Made by a program: the position numbers and the translations under genes. This document shows positions 17,707 through 26,332 of a DNA stretch of 64,000 nt, in pieces (the first letter of the stretch is position 1; every line of letters starts with the position of its first letter). The notes beneath the pieces were generated by a model. It was given only the letters and a program-made list of their open reading frames with translations, was not told the DNA's origin and did no database searches. Source of the DNA: CAWAXW01 sp963786155 (lineage in GTDB: Bacteria; Actinomycetota; CADDZG01; WHSQ01). Where the stretch lies: the NCBI GenBank assembly GCA_963786155.1, contig CAWAXW010000006.1:1860001-1924000 (forward strand), read 5' to 3'.

Positions 17707-18531
17707 TTAGTCGATTCTGGTTGCTTGGTCTATGCGGGAGCGCAGGGCCAGAACGGCCTTCGTGTGCATCTGGCAGATCCGGGATTCGGTGACCCCGAGG
17801 ACCGTCCCGATCTCGGCCAAGGTGAGCCGCTCGAAGTAATAGAGCGTTACGACGATCTTCTCTCTCTCGGGAAGACGGTTGATCGCGTCACCGAGGATCT
17901 TCCTCATCTCGTCGGTTTCGACCGACTCCATCGGGGTGATGAACTTGGTGTCCTCGAGAGTGTCGACGAGCGACATCCGATCCCCACGCTCTCCGTCAGA
18001 GGACGTCAGCTCGTCGAGCGCAACGAGCGACACGCTCGACAGCTTGCTGTAGATCTGAGTCAGGTCGTCGATCGAGATGCCCATCTCCTCTGCAATCTCG
18101 ACGTCTGAGGGTGGGCGTTTCAGCTTGTTCTCGAGCGCCGCGTACGCCTTTTCGATCTCCCGTGCCTTGAACCGAACGGAGCGAGGCACCCAATCGATGG
18201 CCCTGAGCTCGTCGATGATCGCGCCGCGGATCCTGCTGATCGCATACGTCTCGAACTTGATCCCGCGATCCCTGTCGAACTTGTCGATAGCATCGATCAG
18301 CCCGAAGATCCCGTAGGAGATCAGATCCGCTTGCTCCACGTTCGCCGGCAATCCGGCAGAGACCCGGCCCGCGACGTACTTGACCAGCGGCGAGTAGTGA
18401 AGGATCAGGGCGTCGCGAGCGGAGGCCGTCCCGTTGGCCTTGTACTCCTCCCAAGCGATGGCAACGCTATCGACTTCGTCCACGTCGGCGCGTATCACTC
18501 TCTGTTCATGCTCTGGGGTGACTTTGCTCAT
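17707..18531 (-). CDS. RNA polymerase sigma factor of the WhiG/FliA type
   Basis: Alternative sigma-70 factor. From ATG 18531 (MSKVTPEHEQRVIRADVDEV) the product is 274 residues. Region 2 contains LVKYVAGRVSAGLP, DLISYGIFGLIDAIDKFD and KFETYAISRIRGAIIDELRA; region 3 has RPPSDVEIAEEMGI; region 4 ends with the helix-turn-helix LTLAEIGTVLGVTESRICQM. Next to rpsB, as whiG is in Streptomyces. WhiG controls sporulation there and FliA controls motility elsewhere; no flagellar genes are in this window, so its regulon here is unknown. Its start overlaps the end of xerC by 26 bp. Confidence 0.92.
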   Translation of the reverse strand: MSKVTPEHEQRVIRADVDEVDSVAIAWEEYKANGTASARDALILHYSPLVKYVAGRVSAGLPANVEQADLISYGIFGLIDAIDKFDRDRGIKFETYAISRIRGAIIDELRAIDWVPRSVRFKAREIEKAYAALENKLKRPPSDVEIAEEMGISIDDLTQIYSKLSSVSLVALDELTSSDGERGDRMSLVDTLEDTKFITPMESVETDEMRKILGDAINRLPEREKIVVTLYYFERLTLAEIGTVLGVTESRICQMHTKAVLALRSRIDQATRID

Positions 18532-19420
18532 ATACCGACCTGAGTCGCTCGGTTGAAACGTGCGTGTAGATCTGCGTAGTTGCAAGACTCTCATGGCCCA
18601 GGAGTTCCTGTACCGCCCTCAAGTCTGCCCCACCATCGAGCAGGTGGGTCGCAAACGAATGGCGCAAGGCGTGTGGGCTCGAAGGGCGGTCCCGGCCGAG
18701 GTATTTCTGCATCATCGCCCGCACGCTACGAGGACCGATGCGCGAGCCTCTGGTGTTGAAGAAGAGCGCGGCCGGTTCGGCGGGTTCGTGATTCTCGAGC
18801 AAAGCGGCGCGACCGTCCGATATGTACAACTCGAGAGCCGTGAGACTTGCATGTCCTACCGGAACCACGCGCACCTTGCGACCCTTCCCGAGTACACGTA
18901 CCGATCCGTCGCTCCTGTCGACGTCGTCTACGTCCAACGCGCACAACTCACCGACGCGGAGACCGCTGCCGTAGAGAAGCTCCAGGATCGCCCGATCGCG
19001 CTGGCCGACAGCATCGTCGGCGAGGGGCGTCTCGCACAGCGCGGCCGCCTCCTTCTCCTTGAGCACCCGGGGAAGCGATCGGTCCAACCTCGGAACAGCG
19101 AGATCGATCGACGGGTCGGCACCCACCTCTCCGCGTGTGACGGCCCAGGTGAACATGCTCCTGAGAGCGCTGGCCTTACGGGCGATCGTGCGGCGGGCGT
19201 ATCGCTTTTGGCTCAGGAATGCGATGTATCGGCGAAGTAGTCGGCGATCGACGTCTTCGACGACCTGGATGTCGGAGCGCCCACACCACTCGAGGAACTG
19301 AGCCAGGTCACTCGCATAGGCGGAAAGGGTGTGCGGCGAGAGATCCCGCTCGACCTTGGCGGCGCGCAGGAAAGCATCGATCACCTCGGTCAAGCGTAGG
19401 CGTGGCCCCCTCCCGGTCAT
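18506..19420 (-). CDS. xerC: Tyrosine recombinase XerC
   Basis: Tyrosine recombinase of the Xer type, which resolves chromosome dimers at dif. The 304-residue protein has an N-terminal SAM-like core-binding domain (DAFLRAAKVERDLSPHTLSA) and a catalytic domain with Arg in GSGLRVGELCAL, Lys in LGKGRKVRVV, HALRHSFATHLLDGG, LGHESLATTQIYTHV (last Tyr is the nucleophile). Length and position upstream of whiG/rpsB match housekeeping XerC rather than a phage integrase. Confidence 0.92.
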   Translation of the reverse strand: MTGRGPRLRLTEVIDAFLRAAKVERDLSPHTLSAYASDLAQFLEWCGRSDIQVVEDVDRRLLRRYIAFLSQKRYARRTIARKASALRSMFTWAVTRGEVGADPSIDLAVPRLDRSLPRVLKEKEAAALCETPLADDAVGQRDRAILELLYGSGLRVGELCALDVDDVDRSDGSVRVLGKGRKVRVVPVGHASLTALELYISDGRAALLENHEPAEPAALFFNTRGSRIGPRSVRAMMQKYLGRDRPSSPHALRHSFATHLLDGGADLRAVQELLGHESLATTQIYTHVSTERLRSVYEQSHPRA

Positions 19421-19476
19421 GCCCCCAGGATGAGGGTCGGCCCACCCCCCGTCAACTTTTGTCAGAAATGCCGGGT

Positions 19477-20415
19477 CTATTCAGCCCTGGACGATTCCAT
19501 CGCCATGACGAGGGCCGAGCGGGCTCTGGCTCCGGCTTCGGTTAGTTCGTAGCCCGCGCCTCGTTGGCGGATGAAGGCGCGCACTTCGAGGCGGGCCAGG
19601 GCAAGGGCCGCGGTTCCTGCAGGAATCTCGAGGTGGTCGACGATGTGGTCCGGCGAGAAGGGTGCGTCGTCTAGGTAGGACAGCACGATGATCTCTTCGT
19701 CGCTCAGGTCCGGCGGCTTGGGGGCAATTCCGAGATCAGCGGGGCTTTCCCACACCAATTGAGGTACGAGATCTTCGAGGATGTGCGCTAGGTCGGTAAC
19801 GAGCGCCGCTTCCCCTCTGCGGATGAGCTCGTTCGGTCCCGCCGCCATCGCGTTGCGGTAGCTGCCGGGCATGGCCCACACGTGGCGATTCGCATCGAGA
19901 GCGCGGCGTGCGGTTATCAGGGCTCCGCTCTTGTGCCCTCCTTCGATGACGAGCACTCCATCAGAAAGAGCCGCCACGATGCGGTTGCGTTCGGGGAAAT
20001 TGAAGGGAGCCGGCCCGATGCCTCGCTCGAGCTCCGTGACGACGGTCCCGGCATCCCTGATCGCGGCTCGAAGTCCGGCGTTCCGGCGCGGATAGTCGAC
20101 GTCCAGCCCGCACCCAAGCACGGCCACCGTGTAGCCCCCGGCATCGAGACAGGCGCGGTGCGCGACCGCGTCGATGCCCACCGCCAGTCCCGAAACAACG
20201 CCGAACCCTGCCTCCACGAGCCCGCGGGCGATCTTGGCAGCGGCCTCCATCCCGACCCCGCTCGGGCGACGCGTGCCGACGATGCCGACAAGCGGCCGGT
20301 CCTTCCGAAACGACACTCCCTCAACAAAGAGCGACTTCGGCGCACGAAGGGAGCCCATCTCGAGCAGCTTCGGCGGCCACTCCTCGTCTCGGGGAGTGAT
20401 GCGGCGTTCGGTCAT
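19477..20415 (-). CDS. dprA: DNA processing protein DprA
   Basis: Rossmann-fold protein that loads RecA on incoming single-stranded DNA during transformation. The 312-residue protein shows VGIVGTRRPSGVGMEAAAKI, VVSGLAVGIDAVAHRACLDA, GCGLDVDYPRRN, FPERNRIVAALSDGVLVIEG and the C-terminal winged-helix region. Its start overlaps the comM stop (ATGA). Common in bacteria not known to be competent, so natural transformation is not proven. Confidence 0.94.
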   Translation of the reverse strand: MTERRITPRDEEWPPKLLEMGSLRAPKSLFVEGVSFRKDRPLVGIVGTRRPSGVGMEAAAKIARGLVEAGFGVVSGLAVGIDAVAHRACLDAGGYTVAVLGCGLDVDYPRRNAGLRAAIRDAGTVVTELERGIGPAPFNFPERNRIVAALSDGVLVIEGGHKSGALITARRALDANRHVWAMPGSYRNAMAAGPNELIRRGEAALVTDLAHILEDLVPQLVWESPADLGIAPKPPDLSDEEIIVLSYLDDAPFSPDHIVDHLEIPAGTAALALARLEVRAFIRQRGAGYELTEAGARARSALVMAMESSRAE

Positions 20416-21935
20416 GCAGCCAACTCCCGTGCGCTCACCGGAGCACGGAACATCAAAGCCTGTTCGACCTGTTCCTTCTTCAGCTCCTCACACCCTTCGA
20501 GATCGGCAATGCTGCGCGCAACACGAAGTAAGCGATCGACTGCTCGGCCGGAGAGCGCGACCGTCTCCAGCAATGAGCCCAACCGACTCCACGCTGCAGC
20601 TGAGATGTTGAAAGTTCGTGCGATGTCTTGCTTGGAAGCAGAGGCGTTAGTAATCGAATCAGACCCGAAGCGCACTCGCTGCAGTTCCCGTGCTTGCGTT
20701 ACCCGAGCTCGCACGATGTCGGTCGAATCACCGTCAGCAGGCCCCAGCAGCTTGTCGCGCGGTATCCGTCCGACCCCCGTCCGCATGTCGATGCGGTCTA
20801 GGAATGGTCCGGACAATCGGTCGAGGTAACGCTCAATCTGGAATGTCGAACACGAACAGGGGCGGACGCTGTCCCCGCTGTAGCCACACGGACATGGATT
20901 CATCGCCGCGACCAGTGAGAAAGAGCAGGGAAACGAAACCGAGCCGGCAGCTCGGGCGATATGCACCGTTCCGTCTTCGAGAGGCCCTCGCAACGCCTCC
21001 AACGCCTCGCGGCGAAAGAGAGGAAGTTCGTCCATAAAGAGCACTCCTCGATGCGACAAACTGACCTCGCCCGGTCGTGCAAGGCCGGAGCCCCCACCCG
21101 TCAGTCCCGCAAGTGACACATTGTGATGTGGCATCCGCACAGGTCTCTCCGACAAGAGGCCTCCGCCCGTGAGAAGCCCGGCAACCGAGTAGATCTGGGT
21201 GACATCAAGCGCTTCCGCATTGGTCATCGGCGGCAAGATGCCCGGGAGCCGACGAGCCAGCATCGTCTTGCCCGAACCCGGCGGTCCCACCATTAACAGG
21301 TTGTGACCGCCTGCGGCAGCAACCTCAAGAGCGCGCTTGGTATTGCCCTGCCCGCGCACCTCTTTGAGGTCGTCAGGGTGCGGCGTAGGAAGGGATTCCG
21401 CAGGTTCCACCTTTGGCGGTTGCCACCGGCCGCGGGCCCACGCGATGCAATCCCTCAGATGCTCGACCGCAACGATCTCAATCCCATCAACCAGCGCCGC
21501 TTCACTTGCGTTCTTCGCCGGACAGAGAAGCCCCTTGCGACCAGTCTTACGGGCAGCGATTGCTGCGGCGAGGGCGCCTCGAACCCATCGAACCTCGCCG
21601 CTGAGAGCTAGTTCACCGATGATCAGCCAGTCGACTAGTTCATCCGCGTCGATCACCTCGTCGCCGGCGAGGATGCCCAGCGCGATCGGCAGATCGAAGT
21701 GCGTACCTTCCTTGCGCAGTGAACCGGGTGCGAGGTTGGCGACCTTGCGCTTCTGCGGCCACTTTTCGTTTGTCGCCTCGATCGCCGAGCGTGTCCGTTG
21801 CTCTGCCTCGCGCACGGAAGCTGTGGGCAATCCCACGATCCTCAGGCCGGGGATACCGGTGGTTACGTGCACCTCGACCTGGATCAGGCGGGCTTCGGCC
21901 CCCACGAGGGCGACGGATTCAGTTTTGGCGAGCAC
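20412..21935 (-). CDS. comM: YifB/ComM family Mg-chelatase-like AAA ATPase
   Basis: AAA+ helicase-like protein linked to branch migration in natural transformation. The 507-residue protein has an N-terminal Lon-like domain (VEVHVTTGIPGLRIVGLP), Walker A GPPGSGKTMLARRLPGILPP, the segment GVLFMDELPLFRREALEALR (Walker B), AAMNPCPCGYSGD with clustered Cys, and a C-terminal helical domain. Length is normal. Followed by dprA with a 4 bp overlap. The 85 bp upstream of it show no clear promoter. Confidence 0.94.
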   Translation of the reverse strand: MLAKTESVALVGAEARLIQVEVHVTTGIPGLRIVGLPTASVREAEQRTRSAIEATNEKWPQKRKVANLAPGSLRKEGTHFDLPIALGILAGDEVIDADELVDWLIIGELALSGEVRWVRGALAAAIAARKTGRKGLLCPAKNASEAALVDGIEIVAVEHLRDCIAWARGRWQPPKVEPAESLPTPHPDDLKEVRGQGNTKRALEVAAAGGHNLLMVGPPGSGKTMLARRLPGILPPMTNAEALDVTQIYSVAGLLTGGGLLSERPVRMPHHNVSLAGLTGGGSGLARPGEVSLSHRGVLFMDELPLFRREALEALRGPLEDGTVHIARAAGSVSFPCSFSLVAAMNPCPCGYSGDSVRPCSCSTFQIERYLDRLSGPFLDRIDMRTGVGRIPRDKLLGPADGDSTDIVRARVTQARELQRVRFGSDSITNASASKQDIARTFNISAAAWSRLGSLLETVALSGRAVDRLLRVARSIADLEGCEELKKEQVEQALMFRAPVSARELAA

Positions 21936-22020
21936 GGATCCTCCTGATCCGGGCCCTGGGCGCGTGGTCCACTCACCCTAGGAGGTGGGTGTGACAAGAC
22001 TCGGGGGGCGGCCTGTGCCT

Positions 22021-22326
22021 CTATACGAGCCGGGCGACTGCAAAGGCGAGGCCGACCAGGGCGATCATGATGGTCGTGCTGGTCTGGATCATCGAACGCG
22101 CGGCGGCCTCGATTTTGGCGTCGAAATGAGATGCCATCGCCTCGAACCGGGAGTCCATTCGGCTCTCGAGCTGCTCGAGGTCGCGCTTGGTCGCCACGTC
22201 GGCCCAACCGACCGGCGGCAGGTGCTCCATCATCACAACATCCAAGAGCATCAACTGGGGCGATTGCAACCCGGCCTCGGGGAGTGATTTCCTGAACCGC
22301 AATTGATCGTCGACGAGGAGGGTCAC
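22021..22326 (-). CDS. Small coiled-coil membrane protein, function unknown
   Basis: A protein of up to 101 residues. The C-terminal two thirds carry LPPVGWADVATKRDLEQLES, a heptad-like coiled coil (MDSRFEAMASHFDAKIEAAA) and one C-terminal membrane helix (IMIALVGLAFAVARLV). Short proteins with this layout occur in other Actinomycetota, but I know no function. The start is uncertain; an internal ATG at 22233 (MMEHLPPVGW) would give about 70 residues. It lies upstream of comM in the same direction. Confidence 0.55.
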   Translation of the reverse strand: MTLLVDDQLRFRKSLPEAGLQSPQLMLLDVVMMEHLPPVGWADVATKRDLEQLESRMDSRFEAMASHFDAKIEAAARSMIQTSTTIMIALVGLAFAVARLV

Positions 22327-22426
22327 GCTGTTCTGTCCGGGTTGCGGGAGCCAGGCTCCCGACAGTGCGCGTTTCTGTAGGTCGTGCGGTCGGGATCTCG
22401 CGGTCCGGTCCGAGGCGACCGGGAAG

Positions 22427-23098
22427 ATGCCGGCAACCGCCCCTCCTTCTCCGGTGGCCGCCCCGAAGCAACCGTGGCAGTTGTGGGCTGTGGTCGGTGG
22501 GGGTCTCCTCGCCGTAGTCGTCGGCCTTGTGATCTTCCTGAGCGGGGGCAGCGACGAGAGCGTTTCGACCGACGTCGGTCCTCAACCTGCGGATGCCGGC
22601 GCCTCGCCCGGCGCAGGCGAGACCGATGCGGTTGTCGCCGGCTCGCCGGTGGATGCGAGCCCGGCGGGCATCTCGTGCACCAACACGACGTTCGGCTATT
22701 CGCTCGTCTATCCAGCCGACTGGCACACGCTCTCGCATCGACCCGCTCAGGACTGTCGCTTCTTCTCGGACCAGCCGCTCGACTTCGGCCCCAGTGTGAG
22801 CACCCCCAACGTGCCCATCGGCATCGATCGGATAGACCTCACGATCGAAGACCTACGGGACCTGTACGAGGATCCGGCCAACGGCGGAGCAACGACCCGC
22901 GATCTGACCGTCGACGGCCACCGCGCCGCGGTCCTGGAGCTGAACCCGGAAAACCCCGAAGACGGTGGCTACCTGTACTTGATCGAGCTCGACTCAGGGA
23001 AACCGCTCGTGCTCGCGGTTCCTACGAGGTACGCCACCGACTACGAAGCGGCCAAGGCCGTCCTCGATGCCATGGTCGGGAGCCTGGACCTCCTCTAG
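22427..23098 (+). CDS. Membrane-anchored protein with PsbP-like domain
   Basis: A 223-residue protein with a Pro/Ala-rich cytoplasmic start, one membrane helix (LWAVVGGGLLAVVVGLVIFL, about residues 19-38), a low-complexity Ser/Asp/Ala linker, then an extracellular domain beginning CTNTTFGYSLVYPADWHTL. The pattern 'FGYSLVYPADW' resembles the start of PsbP-like domains found in many small bacterial lipoproteins. Function unknown. It is followed by 228 bp containing a small hairpin (CCCGG-CTCA-CCGGG, about 23115) and then the large Ig-repeat gene. Confidence 0.7.
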   Translation: MPATAPPSPVAAPKQPWQLWAVVGGGLLAVVVGLVIFLSGGSDESVSTDVGPQPADAGASPGAGETDAVVAGSPVDASPAGISCTNTTFGYSLVYPADWHTLSHRPAQDCRFFSDQPLDFGPSVSTPNVPIGIDRIDLTIEDLRDLYEDPANGGATTRDLTVDGHRAAVLELNPENPEDGGYLYLIELDSGKPLVLAVPTRYATDYEAAKAVLDAMVGSLDLL

Positions 23099-23326
23099 CG
23101 CCTCACTAACTCCCGGCTCACCGGGCCATTCCGACTCAGGACTCTTGTCCGGTTTGAGCGGAGTTTCGTCCTCCGCGCTCGGGCTCGGATCGCGAGGGTC
23201 ACGCCTGGACTACCCCAGATGACTAGTCAATCGCCCCGAAAACGTCAGAAAAATGACTCCAACGGAGCATGAAAGTTTCGGCTCCAGACGCCGATACCCC
23301 CTTAAGACCGCTCGGAACTGAGCGGG

Positions 23327-26300
23327 GTGAAGCACCCGAACTGGGAGGAAGAGTTGGTCACAAGGGCTCCGGAGCGCACGGTTGTTGGGGGAACCTCTCC
23401 CCTATTCGGCCGGTTGGCGCGTCTGGCCTTCAGGCGCAGCGGCCGCAGGTCGGCTCTGCTGACCCTCGTCATGATCGTGGCGAGCACCCTCCCCCTCACG
23501 CTCCCCAACGCCGCCCCGATTGCGGCGATCCAATACAACGGTCAGGTCGGTGCGGTTTCGACCGGCTCGAGTGGGGACACGACTACCGACATCACCCTCT
23601 CCAGCGGCGTCCCTGCGGGGAACAGCATCATCGTCTCGTTCGCCATTGAGAAGAAGAGCGGGAACATCAGCGCGACGGACGCTGCCGGAAACAGTTACTC
23701 GCTGGACGCCAACGAGACGAATGGAAATGGTATCCGTTCCGCAATATTGTCCGCTCACAACATCTCGGCTCTCAGTGCCGGCGCAAAGATCACAGTCTCC
23801 CACCCCGACGTCAGCTACAAGGCGGCGAGCGCGCACACTTTCTCTGGACTCTCGAAGAACAATGCAGTCGACCGATCTGCAGACAACACGGGCTTCGCTT
23901 CCAACATCTCCTCTGGCACGACGGCGGTCACATCCCAACCCGATGAGCTCGTTTTCTCGGCGTTCGGGATCAAGGATGCAGACACGAGCTTCTCCCCCGG
24001 AGGCGGCTACACGCAGATCGGTGCAGTCGGCCAGGGCAACACAGCGGGGATCTACTCTCAGTACAAGATCGTTTCAGCGGCCGGGTCCTACTCCGCGACA
24101 GCCACGCTCGGTGAGGATCGTGAATTCACCGGAACCATCGCCACCTACAGGAAAGCGCCCGATCCCCCCGTCGTCACGCTGACGGCACCGCAGAACAACT
24201 CGCGTACAAATGACACGACGCCCACACTGAGTGGGTCCGCCGGCACTCTGCCCGGAGACTCCACAACGGTGACGATCAAGGTCTACGACGGCCCGACCGC
24301 CGCCGGGGCACCCATACAGACGATCCCGACGACCCACACCGCCGGCTCCTACTCGGTCGACGCGACCGCGCTGCCGGAGGGCACTTACACCGTGGTCGCC
24401 GAGCAGTCCAACCCGGTTAACAGCGAAACCGGATTCAGCCAGCCGAGGACGTTCACGATCGACACGACCGCTCCCTCGACCCCCTCGATATTCGGTCCCG
24501 CCCCCAACCCCGGCACCTCGACATCGCCGTCGTGGACCTTCGCAGGCGAGCCGGGTGCGACCTTCGAGTGCCAGTTGGAGCAGGGAGCCTCGATCATCGA
24601 GGTCTTCGCCCCCTGCGCGAGCGGCCACAGCTACAACCTCTCGGGCGACGGCACTTACACCTTCGTCGTGGTCCAGATCGACGAGGCCGGCAACCCCTCG
24701 CTGGTCTCCACCAACAACTACGTCCTGGACACGGTCGCCCCGGCCGCCCCCGCGGTCACGGCGCCGACCCCCAACCCGGGCAGCGACACCACGCCGGCCT
24801 GGACGTTCACCGGCGAGGGCTCCGCCTTCGAGTGCCAGCTCGAGATGACGGGAACCGTCCTCTCGGCCTTCGCTCCTTGCACCAGCGGGGCCGATGTCAG
24901 CCTGACCAACGGCGACGGCACCTACACGCTCATAGTCAATGAGATCGACTTGGCGGGTAACCCGTCGCAGATCACGGCCAGCGACTACACCCTGGACACG
25001 ACCGTCACCGCCCCAGTGGTCTCGGCCCCCTCGCCGAACCCGGGGAACGACAACACTCCCTCGTGGACCTTCACGGGAGAGTCCGGGGCGACCTTCGAGT
25101 GCCGTTTCGAGAAGGACGGCAGCGTCGTCTCGCCGTTCGCTCCTTGCACCAGCGGAGACCCCTTGACGACGACCGGCGACGCCTCCTACACCCTCGTTGT
25201 GCGGCAGACCGACGCTGCGGGCAACGTCTCGACCGAGGCCTCGAGCGGCTACGACCTCGACACGACGGCCCCCACGACGACGATCCTGTCCGGCCCGTCG
25301 GGGACCCACACCGACCCCGACGCGATCTTCACGTTCGAGTCGGACGATCCGACAGCCACCTTCCTCTGCAGCTTCGACGGAGGGCCGTTCACACCATGCA
25401 CCTCGCCTCAGACCTACACGGGCGTGACGCCGGGCGACCACACCTTCCAGGTCTACGCCGTGGATGCCGCCGGCAACCAGGACTCGACGCCGGAAGCGAG
25501 AGATTTCTCGGACGCGGCGCTTCCGAGCCCGAGCCCCAGCCCGAGCGCCTCCACATCGCCAAGCCCGAGTCCCTCGGCTTCCCCGAGCGCGAGCCCATCG
25601 CCCTCGCCGAGCCCGAGCGCCTCCGCTTCGCCGAGCGCGAGCCCATCGCCTTCTCCGAGCGAGACTGCGACCCCCAGCCCGAGCGCCTCGCCCACCGTCG
25701 AGCCCACGGTCGTACCTACGGACGACCCCACGCCGACCGCGAGCCCATCGCCAACCGCATCCGTCACGCCGGGCCCCCAGCCCACGGTCGAGCCCGACCC
25801 CACGGTCGAGCCGGACCCGACGGTCGAGCCGGACCCGACGCCCGAGCCCACCGACGAGCCAAGCCCGGAGCCGACCGATGAGCCCGAGCCGACCCCATCA
25901 CCGACGCCGACTGCGACCCAGGTCACGGGACCGTTCGGCAGCGGTGGAGCCGGAGGCTTCCCGGGCATCACGGGAACCCTCGGCAGCAGCAGCTCGACCC
26001 GGTCCGTCCAGGTCGAGGATGCAGCCGTGACCCCCGCCTCGCCACAGGGCCTCAAATCCGTAAAGAAGGCACTTCAGTCCGGAGCACTGGACGACGAAGC
26101 ATTAGAGAGCGTCCTACACAAGGTCGCGGAGCAAGGGGCGATAGTGAAGGGCTCGGGTCTGCGTGAGCTCCTAGGGATGGTGCTCGAGGCAGCCGGGAGG
26201 TTTGCTTTCCCCTTGATCCTCACCCTGCTGGTGGTCGCTTACCTGCTGGTTCAGCACTGGCTCGACCGTAAGGACCCGAAACTGGCGGTCGCACCGGTGA

Positions 26301-26332
26301 ACGTGAAATACGACCTAGTGAGGTTCGAATGA
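23327..26332 (+). CDS. Large surface protein with Ig-like repeats, Ser/Pro stalk and C-terminal membrane anchor
   Basis: A 1001-residue exported protein. Order: N-terminal signal/anchor (ALLTLVMIVASTLPLTLP, about residues 45-62); a globular domain (about 65-280); a Big-type domain (VTLTAPQNNSRTNDTTPTLS); four to five Ig-like repeats, each with the pattern PNPG...PSWTFxGE...FECQLE...FAPCxSG...D.AGN (about 380-740), with paired Cys; a Ser/Pro stalk (about 740-870) ending in PTVEPDPTVEPDP repeats; a Gly-rich segment; a C-terminal membrane helix (FAFPLILTLLVVAYLLVQHW); and a short cytoplasmic tail (DRKDPKLAVAP). It reads as an adhesin or ecto-sensor. The GTG start is uncertain. Its stop overlaps the start of the diguanylate cyclase gene (ATGA). 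Confidence 0.85.
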   Translation: MKHPNWEEELVTRAPERTVVGGTSPLFGRLARLAFRRSGRRSALLTLVMIVASTLPLTLPNAAPIAAIQYNGQVGAVSTGSSGDTTTDITLSSGVPAGNSIIVSFAIEKKSGNISATDAAGNSYSLDANETNGNGIRSAILSAHNISALSAGAKITVSHPDVSYKAASAHTFSGLSKNNAVDRSADNTGFASNISSGTTAVTSQPDELVFSAFGIKDADTSFSPGGGYTQIGAVGQGNTAGIYSQYKIVSAAGSYSATATLGEDREFTGTIATYRKAPDPPVVTLTAPQNNSRTNDTTPTLSGSAGTLPGDSTTVTIKVYDGPTAAGAPIQTIPTTHTAGSYSVDATALPEGTYTVVAEQSNPVNSETGFSQPRTFTIDTTAPSTPSIFGPAPNPGTSTSPSWTFAGEPGATFECQLEQGASIIEVFAPCASGHSYNLSGDGTYTFVVVQIDEAGNPSLVSTNNYVLDTVAPAAPAVTAPTPNPGSDTTPAWTFTGEGSAFECQLEMTGTVLSAFAPCTSGADVSLTNGDGTYTLIVNEIDLAGNPSQITASDYTLDTTVTAPVVSAPSPNPGNDNTPSWTFTGESGATFECRFEKDGSVVSPFAPCTSGDPLTTTGDASYTLVVRQTDAAGNVSTEASSGYDLDTTAPTTTILSGPSGTHTDPDAIFTFESDDPTATFLCSFDGGPFTPCTSPQTYTGVTPGDHTFQVYAVDAAGNQDSTPEARDFSDAALPSPSPSPSASTSPSPSPSASPSASPSPSPSPSASASPSASPSPSPSETATPSPSASPTVEPTVVPTDDPTPTASPSPTASVTPGPQPTVEPDPTVEPDPTVEPDPTPEPTDEPSPEPTDEPEPTPSPTPTATQVTGPFGSGGAGGFPGITGTLGSSSSTRSVQVEDAAVTPASPQGLKSVKKALQSGALDDEALESVLHKVAEQGAIVKGSGLRELLGMVLEAAGRFAFPLILTLLVVAYLLVQHWLDRKDPKLAVAPVNVKYDLVRFE

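Noticed and set aside
18506..19420. Phage or island integrase
   Set aside because: Sits in the conserved dprA-xerC-whiG-rpsB order; no att repeats or mobile genes nearby, and the tRNA genes at 34.5 kb show no 3' end duplication.
24074..25441. A 455-codon minus-strand frame opposite the Ig-repeat gene
   Set aside because: Arg/Gly/Val-rich shadow frame caused by high GC at third positions; the plus strand has clear repeats and a signal peptide.
25530..25900. Tandem DNA repeat or minisatellite
   Set aside because: The repeats follow the Ser-Pro and TVEPDP codons of the stalk and vary at synonymous sites; they are coding repeats.
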